10,932 nt of DNA from CATOSD01 sp034422735 (lineage in GTDB: Bacteria > Chloroflexota > Dehalococcoidia > Lucifugimonadales > CATOSD01), in assembly GCA_034422735.1 (NCBI GenBank), contig DAOUJL010000046.1, positions 1 to 10,932 on the forward strand, written 5' to 3'. Shown here in pieces: positions 1 through 6,772 of the stretch. Positions within the stretch are counted from its first letter, which is position 1, and every line of letters begins with the position of its first letter. The translations under genes and the position numbers were made by a program. Below the pieces are notes generated by a model. That model was not told the DNA's origin. It saw only the letters and a program-made list of their open reading frames with translations, and did not search any database.

Positions 1-62
1 GCTTGTAGTCGGGCCATTTCACACCGCTCTTCAATGGTGAGTTGGTGATAAGAGCTTCGCAT
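1..62 (-). CDS. IS30-family transposase, N-terminal fragment (runs off the left edge)
   Basis: The minus strand opens with ATG at 62-60 and reads 20 codons to the window edge without a stop. The peptide contains YHQLTIEERCEMARLQ, which matches the classic start of IS30-family transposases (Tyr-x-Gln-Leu-Thr-x-Glu-Glu-Arg, followed by a helix-turn-helix that recognises the terminal repeats). An AAGG Shine-Dalgarno-like stretch lies about 7 bases upstream on the minus strand (around 70-73). The catalytic DDE domain would lie outside the window, so whether the gene is intact cannot be judged. Base composition here is visibly lower in GC than in the genes from 333 onward, as expected for an inserted element. 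The family call rests on a short but characteristic motif. Confidence 0.72.
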   Translation of the reverse strand, partial: MRSSYHQLTIEERCEMARLQ

Positions 63-105
63 GGCAACACCTTAACAAGATGTTGCACTTCGTTTGTGAG
101 TCTAA
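1..105 (-). mobile_element. IS30-family insertion sequence, transposase-proximal end (partial)
   Basis: The bases just upstream of the transposase start resemble an IS30 terminal repeat. Read on the minus strand, 104 to 81 begins TAGACTCAC and ends GTGCAACA; the E. coli IS30 end, as I remember it, has TAGATTCAA and CGCAACA at the same 24-base spacing. The outer boundary is therefore placed near 104-107. The exact end and the target duplication cannot be set because the other end of the element is outside the window. Confidence 0.55.
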
Positions 106-332
106 CGAATCCAACGGGCTGGGACTCGCGTCACAAGGTCTCCTAGGTATCGGAGGCAATCTCCGTTGCCGCTGGGGCACTGGCCGCCATCCGCCCAGCA
201 CGACGTACCCAGACGCACGGCCCGCATTTGACGCCATGCCGGTGCGTCGCTACCATTGGGAGCGAGCGGCCGGGCGCTGGATGCCACGCACTCCAGCCTC
301 GGCTACGCACCCGAAAACCGGAGGGCACCCCC
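105..332. other. Gene-free stretch between the IS end and the first gene
   Basis: About 230 bases with no convincing coding frame; the open frames here have no family resemblance and conflict with one another. It holds a candidate promoter at 228-256 and a small 5-bp hairpin (CGGAG/CTCCG at 151-165) that is too weak to interpret. It could be the original upstream region of the 333-653 gene, or remnant DNA displaced by the insertion sequence. Confidence 0.5.
228..256 (+). promoter_or_regulatory. Candidate sigma70-type promoter for the 333-653 gene
   Basis: TTGACG at 228-233 (5 of 6 to TTGACA) and TACCAT at 251-256 (4 of 6 to TATAAT) are separated by exactly 17 bases. Transcription would begin near 263 and give a leader of about 70 bases before the GTG at 333. 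Sequence match only. Confidence 0.4.
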
Positions 333-653
333 GTGAGCGACGACGTTGTCAGGTGGCCCCGCGTTAGGGAGATTCTCGAATCGGTCATGGAGCGCTGGGA
401 GCGCCGCGAAGGCCGCAAGGGGATGCTGGGCATACACGATTACCACTGGGACAGCCCCGAGCACCTCGCCAACGACGAATCCATGGGCAAGGTGTTCATC
501 GAGCCTGGCGTGCCGGGCGAGGAGACCAACCTCATAATCTCTCTCAGGCGCGGATTCGGCACCATTCCACGCATGCCTATGAGCGGGCCGTTCGTCAAGG
601 AGGAGGAGATTCAGGAGGTGGTGCGCTGGATCGACGCCGGTATGCCCGAGTAG
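333..653 (+). CDS. Small cytochrome-c-like protein without haem-binding motif (hypothetical)
   Basis: A 106-residue protein starting at GTG 333, chosen because GGAGGG at 320-325 sits 7 bases upstream; an in-frame extension to 228 reads as non-coding. The C-terminal part (about residues 78-106) has the pattern IPRMPMSGPF, then EEEIQEVVRWIDAGMPE. This resembles the last helix and Met-Pro loop of class I or planctomycete-type cytochrome c domains, where that loop supplies the axial Met. There is no Cys in the protein, so the CXXCH haem attachment is missing. There is also no signal peptide; the N-terminus is charged (ESVMERWERREGRK). A His-rich turn, HDYHWDSPEH, lies at 35-44. Function is not known. 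It lies 12 bases before the OsmC-like gene and is probably cotranscribed with it. Confidence 0.72.
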   Translation: MSDDVVRWPRVREILESVMERWERREGRKGMLGIHDYHWDSPEHLANDESMGKVFIEPGVPGEETNLIISLRRGFGTIPRMPMSGPFVKEEEIQEVVRWIDAGMPE

Positions 654-665
654 GAGACCCCCGCC

Positions 666-1106
666 ATGACCGATAGGCCCTCCACGTCCGTCGAGCTTAG
701 CTGGCAGGGCGGCTATAAGTTCGCCTCGTCGGACACTCACGGCCACTCGGTAACGGTCGACGCGCCCGTGAGCGACGGCGACGAGTTCGAGGGCATGATG
801 CCCGGCGGACTGCTGCTCACGAGCCTGGCGGGTTGCAGTGGGATAGACGTGGTGAACATCCTGCGCCGGCAGCGCCAGAATGTTACCGCGCTGGAGATAA
901 GCGTGACGGGATACCAGCAGCCCGATCCGCCGTGGACCTACGAGAACGTCGAACTGCGCTACGTGGTGAGAGGCAAGGATCTCAGAGAGGCGCTGGTCGA
1001 GCGCGCTATCAAGCTGTCGGAGGAGAAGTACTGCTCAGTCGGCGCGACGCTCTCGGGTCGCTGCGAGATTACCAGCACCTACGAGATTGTGGAAGATGAC
1101 GGCTGA
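666..1106 (+). CDS. OsmC/Ohr-family peroxidase-like protein
   Basis: 146 residues, the normal size for the OsmC family, which reduces organic hydroperoxides with a pair of reactive cysteines in a swapped homodimer in the cytoplasm. Both expected cysteines are present: C57 in LLTSLAGCSGIDVVNIL at the start of the long central helix, and C123 in EEKYCSVGATLSG. The Pro-Gly-Gly-Leu-Leu-Leu run before C57 is also typical. Spacing of the two Cys fits the general OsmC/YhfA-like group better than strict Ohr, so the substrate is uncertain. GGAGA at 653-657 provides a ribosome site 8 bases before the ATG and overlaps the stop codon of the upstream gene, which suggests coupled expression. Confidence 0.9.
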   Translation: MTDRPSTSVELSWQGGYKFASSDTHGHSVTVDAPVSDGDEFEGMMPGGLLLTSLAGCSGIDVVNILRRQRQNVTALEISVTGYQQPDPPWTYENVELRYVVRGKDLREALVERAIKLSEEKYCSVGATLSGRCEITSTYEIVEDDG

Positions 1107-1148
1107 CTGTCCATCGCGGATTATCATCTCCTACTCACGGTCTGACCG

Positions 1149-1685
1149 TTGATCACCATCTACTATCAGGGCCACGCTCAGACGCTGGACATGGTACGCG
1201 GCGTGGCATCGGGCCACCACGACACGGCGCTATCGGACCACGGACGGCGTCAGGCCGCCACCGTCCTCCGCGCCGCATACGAGGGCGTTGCGTTCGACGC
1301 GGTCTACACCTCCGATACCCGGCGCGCGTACGACACCGCCAGGCTCATGCTGAACGGACAGACACTGGATATCACACAGGACGCGCGGCTCAGGGAGTGC
1401 GACTACGGCGACATGACGGGCGGGCCGCGGGCCGAAGTGGAGGCGCTGCGGCCAAGCCACCTGCGCGAGCCGTTTCCGAACGGCGAGAGCTATGACCAGG
1501 TGATGCAACGGATGAGGCAGTTCGTCGAACAGATCGCGAGCGCCGAGCGCGGCAGGACACTGCTGGTGGTGGGCCACTTCGCGACGTACATGGGCCTGGA
1601 GCACATTGTGAACGGCGTGCCGCCCGAAACCGCGCTCAAGTCAAAGTCCCACGGCCGCGGCGTGTACAAGCTGCCCCCAACCTAA
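1149..1685 (+). CDS. Divergent histidine phosphatase superfamily protein
   Basis: 178 residues beginning at TTG 1149. A TGA at 1143-1145 closes the frame just upstream, and the next ATG would remove the nucleophile, so TTG is effectively forced; no clear Shine-Dalgarno is seen. The protein follows the phosphoglycerate-mutase-like fold: N-terminal IYYQGHAQT with candidate nucleophile H9, TSDTRRAYDTA with R59, RLRECDYGDM with E83, and VVGHFATYMGL with second His H143. The Arg that normally precedes the nucleophile (Arg-His-Gly) is Gly here (Gly-His-Ala). Related proteins with an altered Arg-His-Gly box exist as I recall, so this may be a subfamily trait; the substrate is unknown. A short gap (42 bases) separates it from the OsmC-like gene and 18 bases from the next gene. 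Confidence 0.85.
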   Translation: MITIYYQGHAQTLDMVRGVASGHHDTALSDHGRRQAATVLRAAYEGVAFDAVYTSDTRRAYDTARLMLNGQTLDITQDARLRECDYGDMTGGPRAEVEALRPSHLREPFPNGESYDQVMQRMRQFVEQIASAERGRTLLVVGHFATYMGLEHIVNGVPPETALKSKSHGRGVYKLPPT

Positions 1686-1703
1686 CCACTAAGGAGTCTC
1701 CAC

Positions 1704-2390
1704 ATGACCGACCTGACCCGCGAACAACTGGACGCCATAGGCAACATCCCCTCTTGCGCCATCGCCAACGCCATAGAGACTTTCGACATACAGGGCCGCG
1801 ACGAAGGGTTCATGCTGCCGCACGTGGGCAGCATCTTCCCCGAGCTCGGCAACATGATAGGCTACGCCGTGACCGGCATCATCACCGCCAGCGCGCCGCC
1901 GTCGCCGCACATGAGGATAGCCCGCACCGAGTGGGTGGACTACGTTCTCTCCATTCCAGAGCCGCGCGTGATAGTGCTGCACGATCTGGACTATCCCGAC
2001 GTCATCGGTTCGTACTGGGGCGAGGTGCAAAGCAACGTCCACAAGGCTTTGGGCGCGGTCGGCACCGTGACCGACGGCGGCGTGCGAGACTTGGACGAGA
2101 TGCGAGACCTGGGCTTCTTTGCCTTCGCCAGCGAAGTGCTGGTGTCCCACGCCTACGTCCACATGGTAGAGTACGGCGTCCCCGTGCAGGTGGGCGGCCT
2201 CACCGTCGAGCCCGGCGACATCATCATGGGCGACCAGCACGGCGTGCTGACCATCCCCCGGGAAATCGCCGCCGACATCCCGCAAGCCGTAGCCGACGTC
2301 GAAAAGGACGAGCGCGTAATCATAGACTTCTGCCAGTCGCCCGACTTCACAACCGAGGGCCTGAAGGAGCTGCTGGCGGGGCGTTACTAG
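1704..2390 (+). CDS. RraA-family protein, HMG/CHA aldolase-like
   Basis: 228 residues with AAGGAG at 1691-1696, 7 bases before ATG. The RraA/demethylmenaquinone-methyltransferase-like fold is clear: GEVQSNVHKALGAVGTVTDG (106-125), then GVRDLDEM with the diagnostic Arg-Asp pair R128-D129, then VQVGGLTVEPGDIIMGDQHG (161-180). In the HMG/CHA (4-hydroxy-4-methyl-2-oxoglutarate / 4-carboxy-4-hydroxy-2-oxoadipate) aldolases of this fold, the Arg binds the pyruvyl carboxylate and the Asp helps hold a divalent metal. True RraA proteins are shorter (about 160 residues) and bind RNase E. The length and the adjacent hydroxyacid dehydrogenase favour an enzyme of organic-acid catabolism, but the actual substrate is not readable from sequence. 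Confidence 0.9.
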   Translation: MTDLTREQLDAIGNIPSCAIANAIETFDIQGRDEGFMLPHVGSIFPELGNMIGYAVTGIITASAPPSPHMRIARTEWVDYVLSIPEPRVIVLHDLDYPDVIGSYWGEVQSNVHKALGAVGTVTDGGVRDLDEMRDLGFFAFASEVLVSHAYVHMVEYGVPVQVGGLTVEPGDIIMGDQHGVLTIPREIAADIPQAVADVEKDERVIIDFCQSPDFTTEGLKELLAGRY

Positions 2391-2410
2391 TCGAATCGAG
2401 GTAGAAATCC

Positions 2411-3394
2411 ATGTCTGACAACTACAAGGTGGTGTTCATAACCTGGTTTCCCCAGCAGGCGATCGACGCGGTGCTGTCGTACCAACCGGAGGGCTTTACG
2501 ACGACGGTGTTGAGGAGCCGCGAGACTTCCGAGGAGGACCAGGTGGAGGCACTCAGGGACGCCGACTTCCTGATCCTGTACGGCGGTACGCCCAGCGAGA
2601 AGGCGTTCCGCGCCGCCACGCGCCTTAAGCTGGTGCAGCTACTGGCGGCCGGCTACGACGCCATGGACCTGGACCTGCTGAGCGAGCTCGAGATTCCGTG
2701 CGCCAACAACGGCGGCGCGAACTCCTGGTCTGTCGCGGACCACGCCGTGCTGCTGATGCTGTCGGTCTACAAGCTGCTGCCTCAGACGTACAACTCGGTG
2801 CGCGATGCGCGCTGGCGCGGTCCCATCACCGCCGTGAACGCGTTCGAAATGGCAAACAAGCTGGTGGGCATAATCGGGCTGGGCAACATCGGCCGGCGCG
2901 TGGCTCAGCGCGTCCAGGGATTCGACGCGAAGGTGCAGTACTACGACAAGTACCCGCTACCGCCGGAACGGGAGCGCGAGCTGAACGTCTCCCGCGTCTC
3001 GCTCGACGAGCTGTTCCGCACGTCGGACATAATCACCTGCCACACCAACCTGACGTCCGAGACGTACCACGTAGTCAACCGCGAGCGGCTGGCCACGATG
3101 AAGCCGACGGCGGTCGTCATCAACACCAGCCGGGGCCCGGTGATCGACGAACCCGCGTTGATAGAGTCGCTACAGCAGGGCCGCATAGCCGGCGCAGGCC
3201 TCGACGTGTTCGAGAAGGAGCCGGTAGACCCTAACAATCCGCTGCTAACCATGGACAACGTGGTGGTGACTCCGCACAGCGCGGGCACCACCTGGGACGC
3301 GGTGTTCCGGCGCGCCGAGTTCGCCTACGGCAACATCGAGCGCGTGGCCAACGGCGACGAGCCGCTGGCCGTGGTGAAGGACTACACCGGCTAG
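2411..3394 (+). CDS. D-isomer-specific 2-hydroxyacid dehydrogenase (NAD-binding)
   Basis: 327 residues, full length for the family. It interconverts a 2-hydroxyacid and 2-oxoacid with NAD(H). The substrate domain covers the N-terminus and C-terminus; the Rossmann domain is about 105-290 with GIIGLGNIGRRVAQRV (153-168) and an acidic D179 after the second strand, which favours NAD over NADP. The catalytic set is complete: R241 in INTSRGPVIDE, E270 in GLDVFEKEP and H289 in VTPHSAGTT. GAGG at 2398-2401 lies 9 bases before ATG. It lies 20 bases after the RraA-like gene and just before a cupin, so the three may act on related oxo/hydroxy acids. Members include phosphoglycerate, glyoxylate and lactate dehydrogenases; sequence alone does not choose between them. 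Confidence 0.93.
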   Translation: MSDNYKVVFITWFPQQAIDAVLSYQPEGFTTTVLRSRETSEEDQVEALRDADFLILYGGTPSEKAFRAATRLKLVQLLAAGYDAMDLDLLSELEIPCANNGGANSWSVADHAVLLMLSVYKLLPQTYNSVRDARWRGPITAVNAFEMANKLVGIIGLGNIGRRVAQRVQGFDAKVQYYDKYPLPPERERELNVSRVSLDELFRTSDIITCHTNLTSETYHVVNRERLATMKPTAVVINTSRGPVIDEPALIESLQQGRIAGAGLDVFEKEPVDPNNPLLTMDNVVVTPHSAGTTWDAVFRRAEFAYGNIERVANGDEPLAVVKDYTG

Positions 3395-3421
3395 CCACAG
3401 GCGCCAGTGAAGGAGATGAGA

Positions 3422-3757
3422 GTGGGAACCTACAGAATGTACACCGGCGACGACGGCGAAACGCACTGGGAGGCAGTGGAGCTTGGGGACGCGCCGGGCT
3501 GGACCTCCGGGCTGGACACCGTGGACATCACCTTCCGCGAGATCCCGGCGGGCAACTTCGTCGACTGGCACCCGGCGCCGCGCCGCCAATTCGTCATCAT
3601 CTTATCTGGACAACTGGAGATTGGCTTCAGCGATGGCACCACCAAGGTGTTCGGTCCGGGCGACGCGCGACTGGTGGAGGACACCACCGGCAGGGGCCAC
3701 ACCACCGGCGTCCACGGCGACGCGCCCTGCGTGACCGCCACCGTCCCGCTGGCCTAG
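3422..3757 (+). CDS. Small cupin-domain protein
   Basis: About 111 residues from GTG 3422. An earlier in-frame GTG at 3407 exists, but AAGGAG at 3410-3415 lies inside that extension and is ideally spaced (6 bases) for 3422. The single beta-barrel is recognisable: ITFREIPAGNFVDWHPAPRRQFVIILSG (about 36-63, with H50), then GFSDGTTKVFGPGDARLVED, then TTGRGHTTG with H93. H50 and Q56/H93 are the likely metal-facing positions, fewer His than the classic three-His-one-Glu set. Proteins of this type may bind or isomerise small organic acids, but no specific reaction is known here. It follows the dehydrogenase closely and is probably in the same operon. Confidence 0.85.
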   Translation: MGTYRMYTGDDGETHWEAVELGDAPGWTSGLDTVDITFREIPAGNFVDWHPAPRRQFVIILSGQLEIGFSDGTTKVFGPGDARLVEDTTGRGHTTGVHGDAPCVTATVPLA

Positions 3758-3775
3758 CGCCATACGAGGCTGACC

Positions 3776-4486
3776 ATGACCGAGTTTCTCTGCTACGACG
3801 ACAGCTACCTCAGGGAGTTCGACGCCACCGTCACGGCCGTAACTTCCGCGGGCGTGGTGCTGGACCGCTCCGCCTTCTACCCGGGCGGCGGGGGCCAGCC
3901 CTCCGACACCGGCATGCTGGGCGTGGGCGACGAGCTGTACGCCGTCAAGCGCGTCTCGCGCCAGGACGGCCAGCAGGTGCACCAGATCGACGGCCCCGAC
4001 AGGCCGGAGGTCGGCGCACAGGTGAAGGGCGTGCTCGACTGGGAGCGACGCTACCAGCTCATGCGCACGCACACCGCCCTCCACGTGTTGTGCGGCGTGG
4101 TCTGGCGCGACTACGGCGCACAGGTGACGGGCGGCAACATGGAGCCGCTGACCGCCAGGATGGACTTCGAGTTCGATCGCATGTCCGCGGAGTTCGCCGC
4201 CGAGGTCGAGGCGCTCATAAACAAGGAGGTCGAGGCGGCCCGTCCCGTCGAGGTACGCTCCCTGTCCCGTGAGGAGGCCTTCAAGATTCCCGACCTCATC
4301 CGCACCAAGATCAACCTGCTTCCACCCGCGATCAAGCAGGTCCGCATCGTCGACATCGTGGGGTTGGACCTGCAGGCCGACGGCGGCACCCACGTCGCCA
4401 ACACCAGCGAGGTGGGGTACATTCGCGTGGTCGGCCACGAGAGCAAGGGGCGCATCAACAAGCGGCTGCGAATCGCGGTGAGCTGA
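3776..4486 (+). CDS. AlaX-type alanyl-tRNA editing protein
   Basis: 236 residues, the medium AlaX size: an N-terminal glycine-rich beta domain plus the editing domain, without AlaRS synthetase parts. It would hydrolyse Ser or Gly wrongly attached to tRNA-Ala in the cytoplasm. Visible hallmarks are the SAFYPGGGGQPSDTG loop (32-46), the zinc motif HTALH (H99 and H103), and DLQADGGTHVANTSEVG (198-214) with H206. In AlaRS editing domains the latter motif is usually Cys-Gly-Gly-Thr-His; here the first position is D202. The ending, ESKGRINKRLRIAV, is also typical. GAGG at 3766-3769 lies 6 bases before ATG. It is the last gene of the plus-strand run; a hairpin follows within 7 bases of the stop codon. 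Confidence 0.92.
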   Translation: MTEFLCYDDSYLREFDATVTAVTSAGVVLDRSAFYPGGGGQPSDTGMLGVGDELYAVKRVSRQDGQQVHQIDGPDRPEVGAQVKGVLDWERRYQLMRTHTALHVLCGVVWRDYGAQVTGGNMEPLTARMDFEFDRMSAEFAAEVEALINKEVEAARPVEVRSLSREEAFKIPDLIRTKINLLPPAIKQVRIVDIVGLDLQADGGTHVANTSEVGYIRVVGHESKGRINKRLRIAVS

Positions 4487-4492
4487 GGTCTT

Positions 4493-4513
4493 TCGGCGCC
4501 GACCCGGCGCCGA
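4493..4513 (+). terminator. GC-rich hairpin just after the AlaX gene, possible terminator
   Basis: TCGGCGCC (4493-4500) and GGCGCCGA (4506-4513) form a perfect 8-bp stem with a 5-base loop, starting 6 bases after the TGA stop. No U-run follows, so it is either a factor-assisted terminator or a transcript-end stabiliser. A promoter 30 bases further on supports a transcription-unit boundary here. Confidence 0.5.
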
Positions 4514-4544
4514 GACGCTTGCAGAGACGGGCTTGCTGCCGCGT

Positions 4545-4573
4545 TTGTCAAAAGCGGCCCTTGCCACTACACT
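4545..4573 (+). promoter_or_regulatory. Sigma70-type promoter for the aminotransferase unit
   Basis: TTGTCA at 4545-4550 (5 of 6) and TACACT at 4568-4573 (4 of 6) with an exact 17-base spacer. Start of transcription is expected near 4580, giving a leader of about 67 bases before ATG 4647. It lies in the only sizeable gap of this stretch, directly after the AlaX hairpin. Confidence 0.5.
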
Positions 4574-4646
4574 TACCCCCATCAACCACACTCCCCAGGC
4601 ATTCGCGCAGAGCGCAGAAACGCCCTCGTCCCAGGAGGACTCCCCC

Positions 4647-5852
4647 ATGGCAAACCAACCTTTCAGCTTCGAAGACTCCTTTGCGTCGTCCACGCCGCCG
4701 GCGCGGCCCCGCGCGGCGGTGCGCCGCGGCAAGTACGACTTCGCCGTCGCCTACGCCGACCCGCCGTCGGTGCCCCTGGACGGCCTGCTCGACTCGCTGG
4801 CGTCCGCGTTCCGGGACGAGGGCCAGGACCTGGCCGTCTACCCGAACCCGCAGGGCTACCCGCCTCTGCGCGAGTACATCGCCGCCAAGCTCCAGAGCAA
4901 CCGTGACATGCGCGTAGGCCCGGACGACATCCTCGTCGGCGGCGGTTCCGGCGAGCCCATCGGCCTGCTTATCGAGACGCTGATCGACCCCGGCGACGTG
5001 GTGCTCACCGAGAACTGGGTTTATGGCGGCACGCTCAACACGCTGCGCCGCTTCCGCGCCGACATACGCGGCGTCGAGTGCGACGACGAAGGCTTCGTGC
5101 CCGACGCGCTGGAGGGCGCTCTGCAGAAGGCCGTGGGCGAGGGCAAGCGGCCCAAGTTCATCTACGCCATACCCACGTTCCAGAACCCGCAGGGCTGGAC
5201 CATGACGCTCGAGCGCCGCAAAGAGGTCGTCCGCCTGTCACAGGAGTACGGCGTGCCCATACTGGAGGACGATTGCTACGCCGACCTGCGCTTCGAGGGT
5301 GAGGACGTGACCTCGCTCCACGCGCTCGACGACACCGGCCGCGTCATGTACGTCGCCTCGTTCTCCAAGATCATCGCTCCGGGCGTTCGCATGGGCTACA
5401 TGGCCGCGCCGCCCGAGGTGCTGGCCAGGGCGCAGCTCGTGAAGCAGGGCGGCGGCGCGAACCAGCTCGCCGCGCTCACCGTGCACCGCTACGCCACCAC
5501 CGGGCTTGAGGCCCACATAGAGGATCTGAAGGGCATTCTGCGCACCAAGCGAGACGCCATGCTCGCCGCGCTCGGTGAGAACTTCGGCTCGGCGGCCACC
5601 TGGAGCAAACCCGAAGGCGGCATGTACATCTGGGGCCGGATGCCGGAGGACGCCGACCTGGTGAGCGTGCAGCAGAAGGTGATGGACGACGCCGACGTGG
5701 GCTACCACACCGGCGTCCAGTACGCGCCCGACGGCGTGTCGGGGAAGAACTACTTCCGCCTGTGCTTCGGCTACAACACTCCCGAGGAGATCCACGAGGG
5801 CGTGGCCAAATTCGCCGAGGTGCTGGACGGCGAGGGACTGCTAAGAGGCTAG
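4647..5852 (+). CDS. PLP-dependent aminotransferase, class I/II (2-aminoadipate/MocR-like group)
   Basis: 401 residues from ATG 4647, set by AGGAGG at 4633-4638; the longer frame to 4533 is rejected because it covers the promoter. Fold-type I signatures in order: YPNPQGYPPLREYIA (65-79), GGGSGEPIG around 98-106 for the phosphate cup, PTFQNPQGWTM (176-186) with N180, ILEDDCYADLRF (205-216) with D208 and Y211 against the PLP ring, SFSKIIAPGVRMGYM (238-252) with Schiff-base K241, and R371 in YFRLCFGY for the substrate carboxylate. The pattern resembles LysN/2-aminoadipate aminotransferases and the C-terminal half of MocR regulators, but there is no DNA-binding domain. The amino-group donor and acceptor are unknown. 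The next gene begins 2 bases after its stop. Confidence 0.92.
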   Translation: MANQPFSFEDSFASSTPPARPRAAVRRGKYDFAVAYADPPSVPLDGLLDSLASAFRDEGQDLAVYPNPQGYPPLREYIAAKLQSNRDMRVGPDDILVGGGSGEPIGLLIETLIDPGDVVLTENWVYGGTLNTLRRFRADIRGVECDDEGFVPDALEGALQKAVGEGKRPKFIYAIPTFQNPQGWTMTLERRKEVVRLSQEYGVPILEDDCYADLRFEGEDVTSLHALDDTGRVMYVASFSKIIAPGVRMGYMAAPPEVLARAQLVKQGGGANQLAALTVHRYATTGLEAHIEDLKGILRTKRDAMLAALGENFGSAATWSKPEGGMYIWGRMPEDADLVSVQQKVMDDADVGYHTGVQYAPDGVSGKNYFRLCFGYNTPEEIHEGVAKFAEVLDGEGLLRG

Positions 5853-5854
5853 CC

Positions 5855-6772
5855 GTGCGTATTTGCAGCTTCCTGCCCAGCGCGACGGAGATAGTCTACG
5901 CTCTCGGACTGGGCGACAGTCTGTACGGCGTAAGCCACGAGTGCGACTACCCGGAGCAGGCCCGCGCCAAGCCCAGGGTGGTGACGAGCAAGATCGACTC
6001 CGACCGGCTGGGCAGCGCGGAGATCGACCGGCTCGTCTCGGACCTGATGAGCAGGGGCGAGCCGCTGTACGAGGTGGACGCCGCCGCGCTGGAACGCGCC
6101 CGCCCCGATCTCGTCATCACGCAGGAGCTCTGCGAAGTGTGCGCCGTTTCGCTTGACGACGTACAGGCGGCGGTGGCCGGTCTGCCGGACGCGCCGCAAG
6201 TCGTTTCGTTGGACCCCCACGGTGTCGACGACGTGCTCGCGGACGTAGTTCGCGTCGGGCGGGCAGCGGGTGTGGAGGACGAGGCCGAGCAGGTGGCGGC
6301 GGCCGCCCGGGAGCGGCTGGATCGCGTGCGCGCCGCCGTCGCCCAATCCCGAACCCCACCAAAGGTCGTCTGCGTCGAGTGGCTCGACCCGCTCATCGTG
6401 GCCGGCCACTGGGTGCCCGAGATGGTCGCGCTTGCCGGTGGCGTGGACGGCCTGGCACAGCCGGGCGGCCCGTCGCGGCGAGTCGAGTTCGACGAACTGG
6501 CCGCCTGCGACCCGGACGTGCTGGTGCTCATGCCATGCGGCATGGACGCCGACCGCGCGGCGTCGGAGTTCGACAGCCTGCCGGACCGCGACCGGTGGCA
6601 GGGACTGTCGGCGTGGAGTTCAGGCGCGGTGTACGCCGTCGACTCCGGCAGCCTGTTCAGCCGCAGCGGTCCTCGGCTGGTGGACGGCGTGGAGCTGCTC
6701 GCCGCCATCCTGCACCCGCAGGCGTTCGGCGCGCCCGCGCACGATGTGCGCCGCGTGGCCGAGGGCCCCTAG
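5855..6772 (+). CDS. BtuF-like cobalamin-binding-fold protein lacking a signal peptide
   Basis: 305 residues from GTG 5855. AAGAGG at 5843-5848, inside the end of the aminotransferase gene, is 6 bases upstream, so the two are translationally linked. The type III periplasmic-binding (helical backbone) fold is clear: RICSFLPSATEIVYALGLGD (2-21), then VSHECDYP, and a second lobe from about 170 with CVEWLDPLIVAGHWVPEMVALAGG and CDPDVLVLMPCG. ITQELCEVCAVS (88-99) carries C93 and C96, a block I associate with a widespread soluble BtuF-like family. There is no signal peptide or lipobox: the first strand begins at residue 2. A cytoplasmic corrinoid- or metal-binding role is more likely than periplasmic B12 import. 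No btuC or btuD is present here. Confidence 0.82.
   Translation: MRICSFLPSATEIVYALGLGDSLYGVSHECDYPEQARAKPRVVTSKIDSDRLGSAEIDRLVSDLMSRGEPLYEVDAAALERARPDLVITQELCEVCAVSLDDVQAAVAGLPDAPQVVSLDPHGVDDVLADVVRVGRAAGVEDEAEQVAAAARERLDRVRAAVAQSRTPPKVVCVEWLDPLIVAGHWVPEMVALAGGVDGLAQPGGPSRRVEFDELAACDPDVLVLMPCGMDADRAASEFDSLPDRDRWQGLSAWSSGAVYAVDSGSLFSRSGPRLVDGVELLAAILHPQAFGAPAHDVRRVAEGP

Noticed and set aside
151..170. Small hairpins (CGGAG/CTCCG and GGCAA/TTGCC) suggesting a riboswitch
   Set aside because: Only 5-bp, mutually exclusive stems, upstream of the candidate promoter and so not in the leader; no known aptamer features.
3602..4732. Long 376-residue minus-strand open frame
   Set aside because: Antisense to the cupin and AlaX genes; composition (Val, Ala, His, Gly, Asp rich) is the usual shadow of GC-rich codons.
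5762..5854. N-terminal extension of the BtuF-like protein
   Set aside because: It overlaps the aminotransferase coding end, reads as Arg/Gly-rich shadow, and GTG 5855 has a well-spaced ribosome site.
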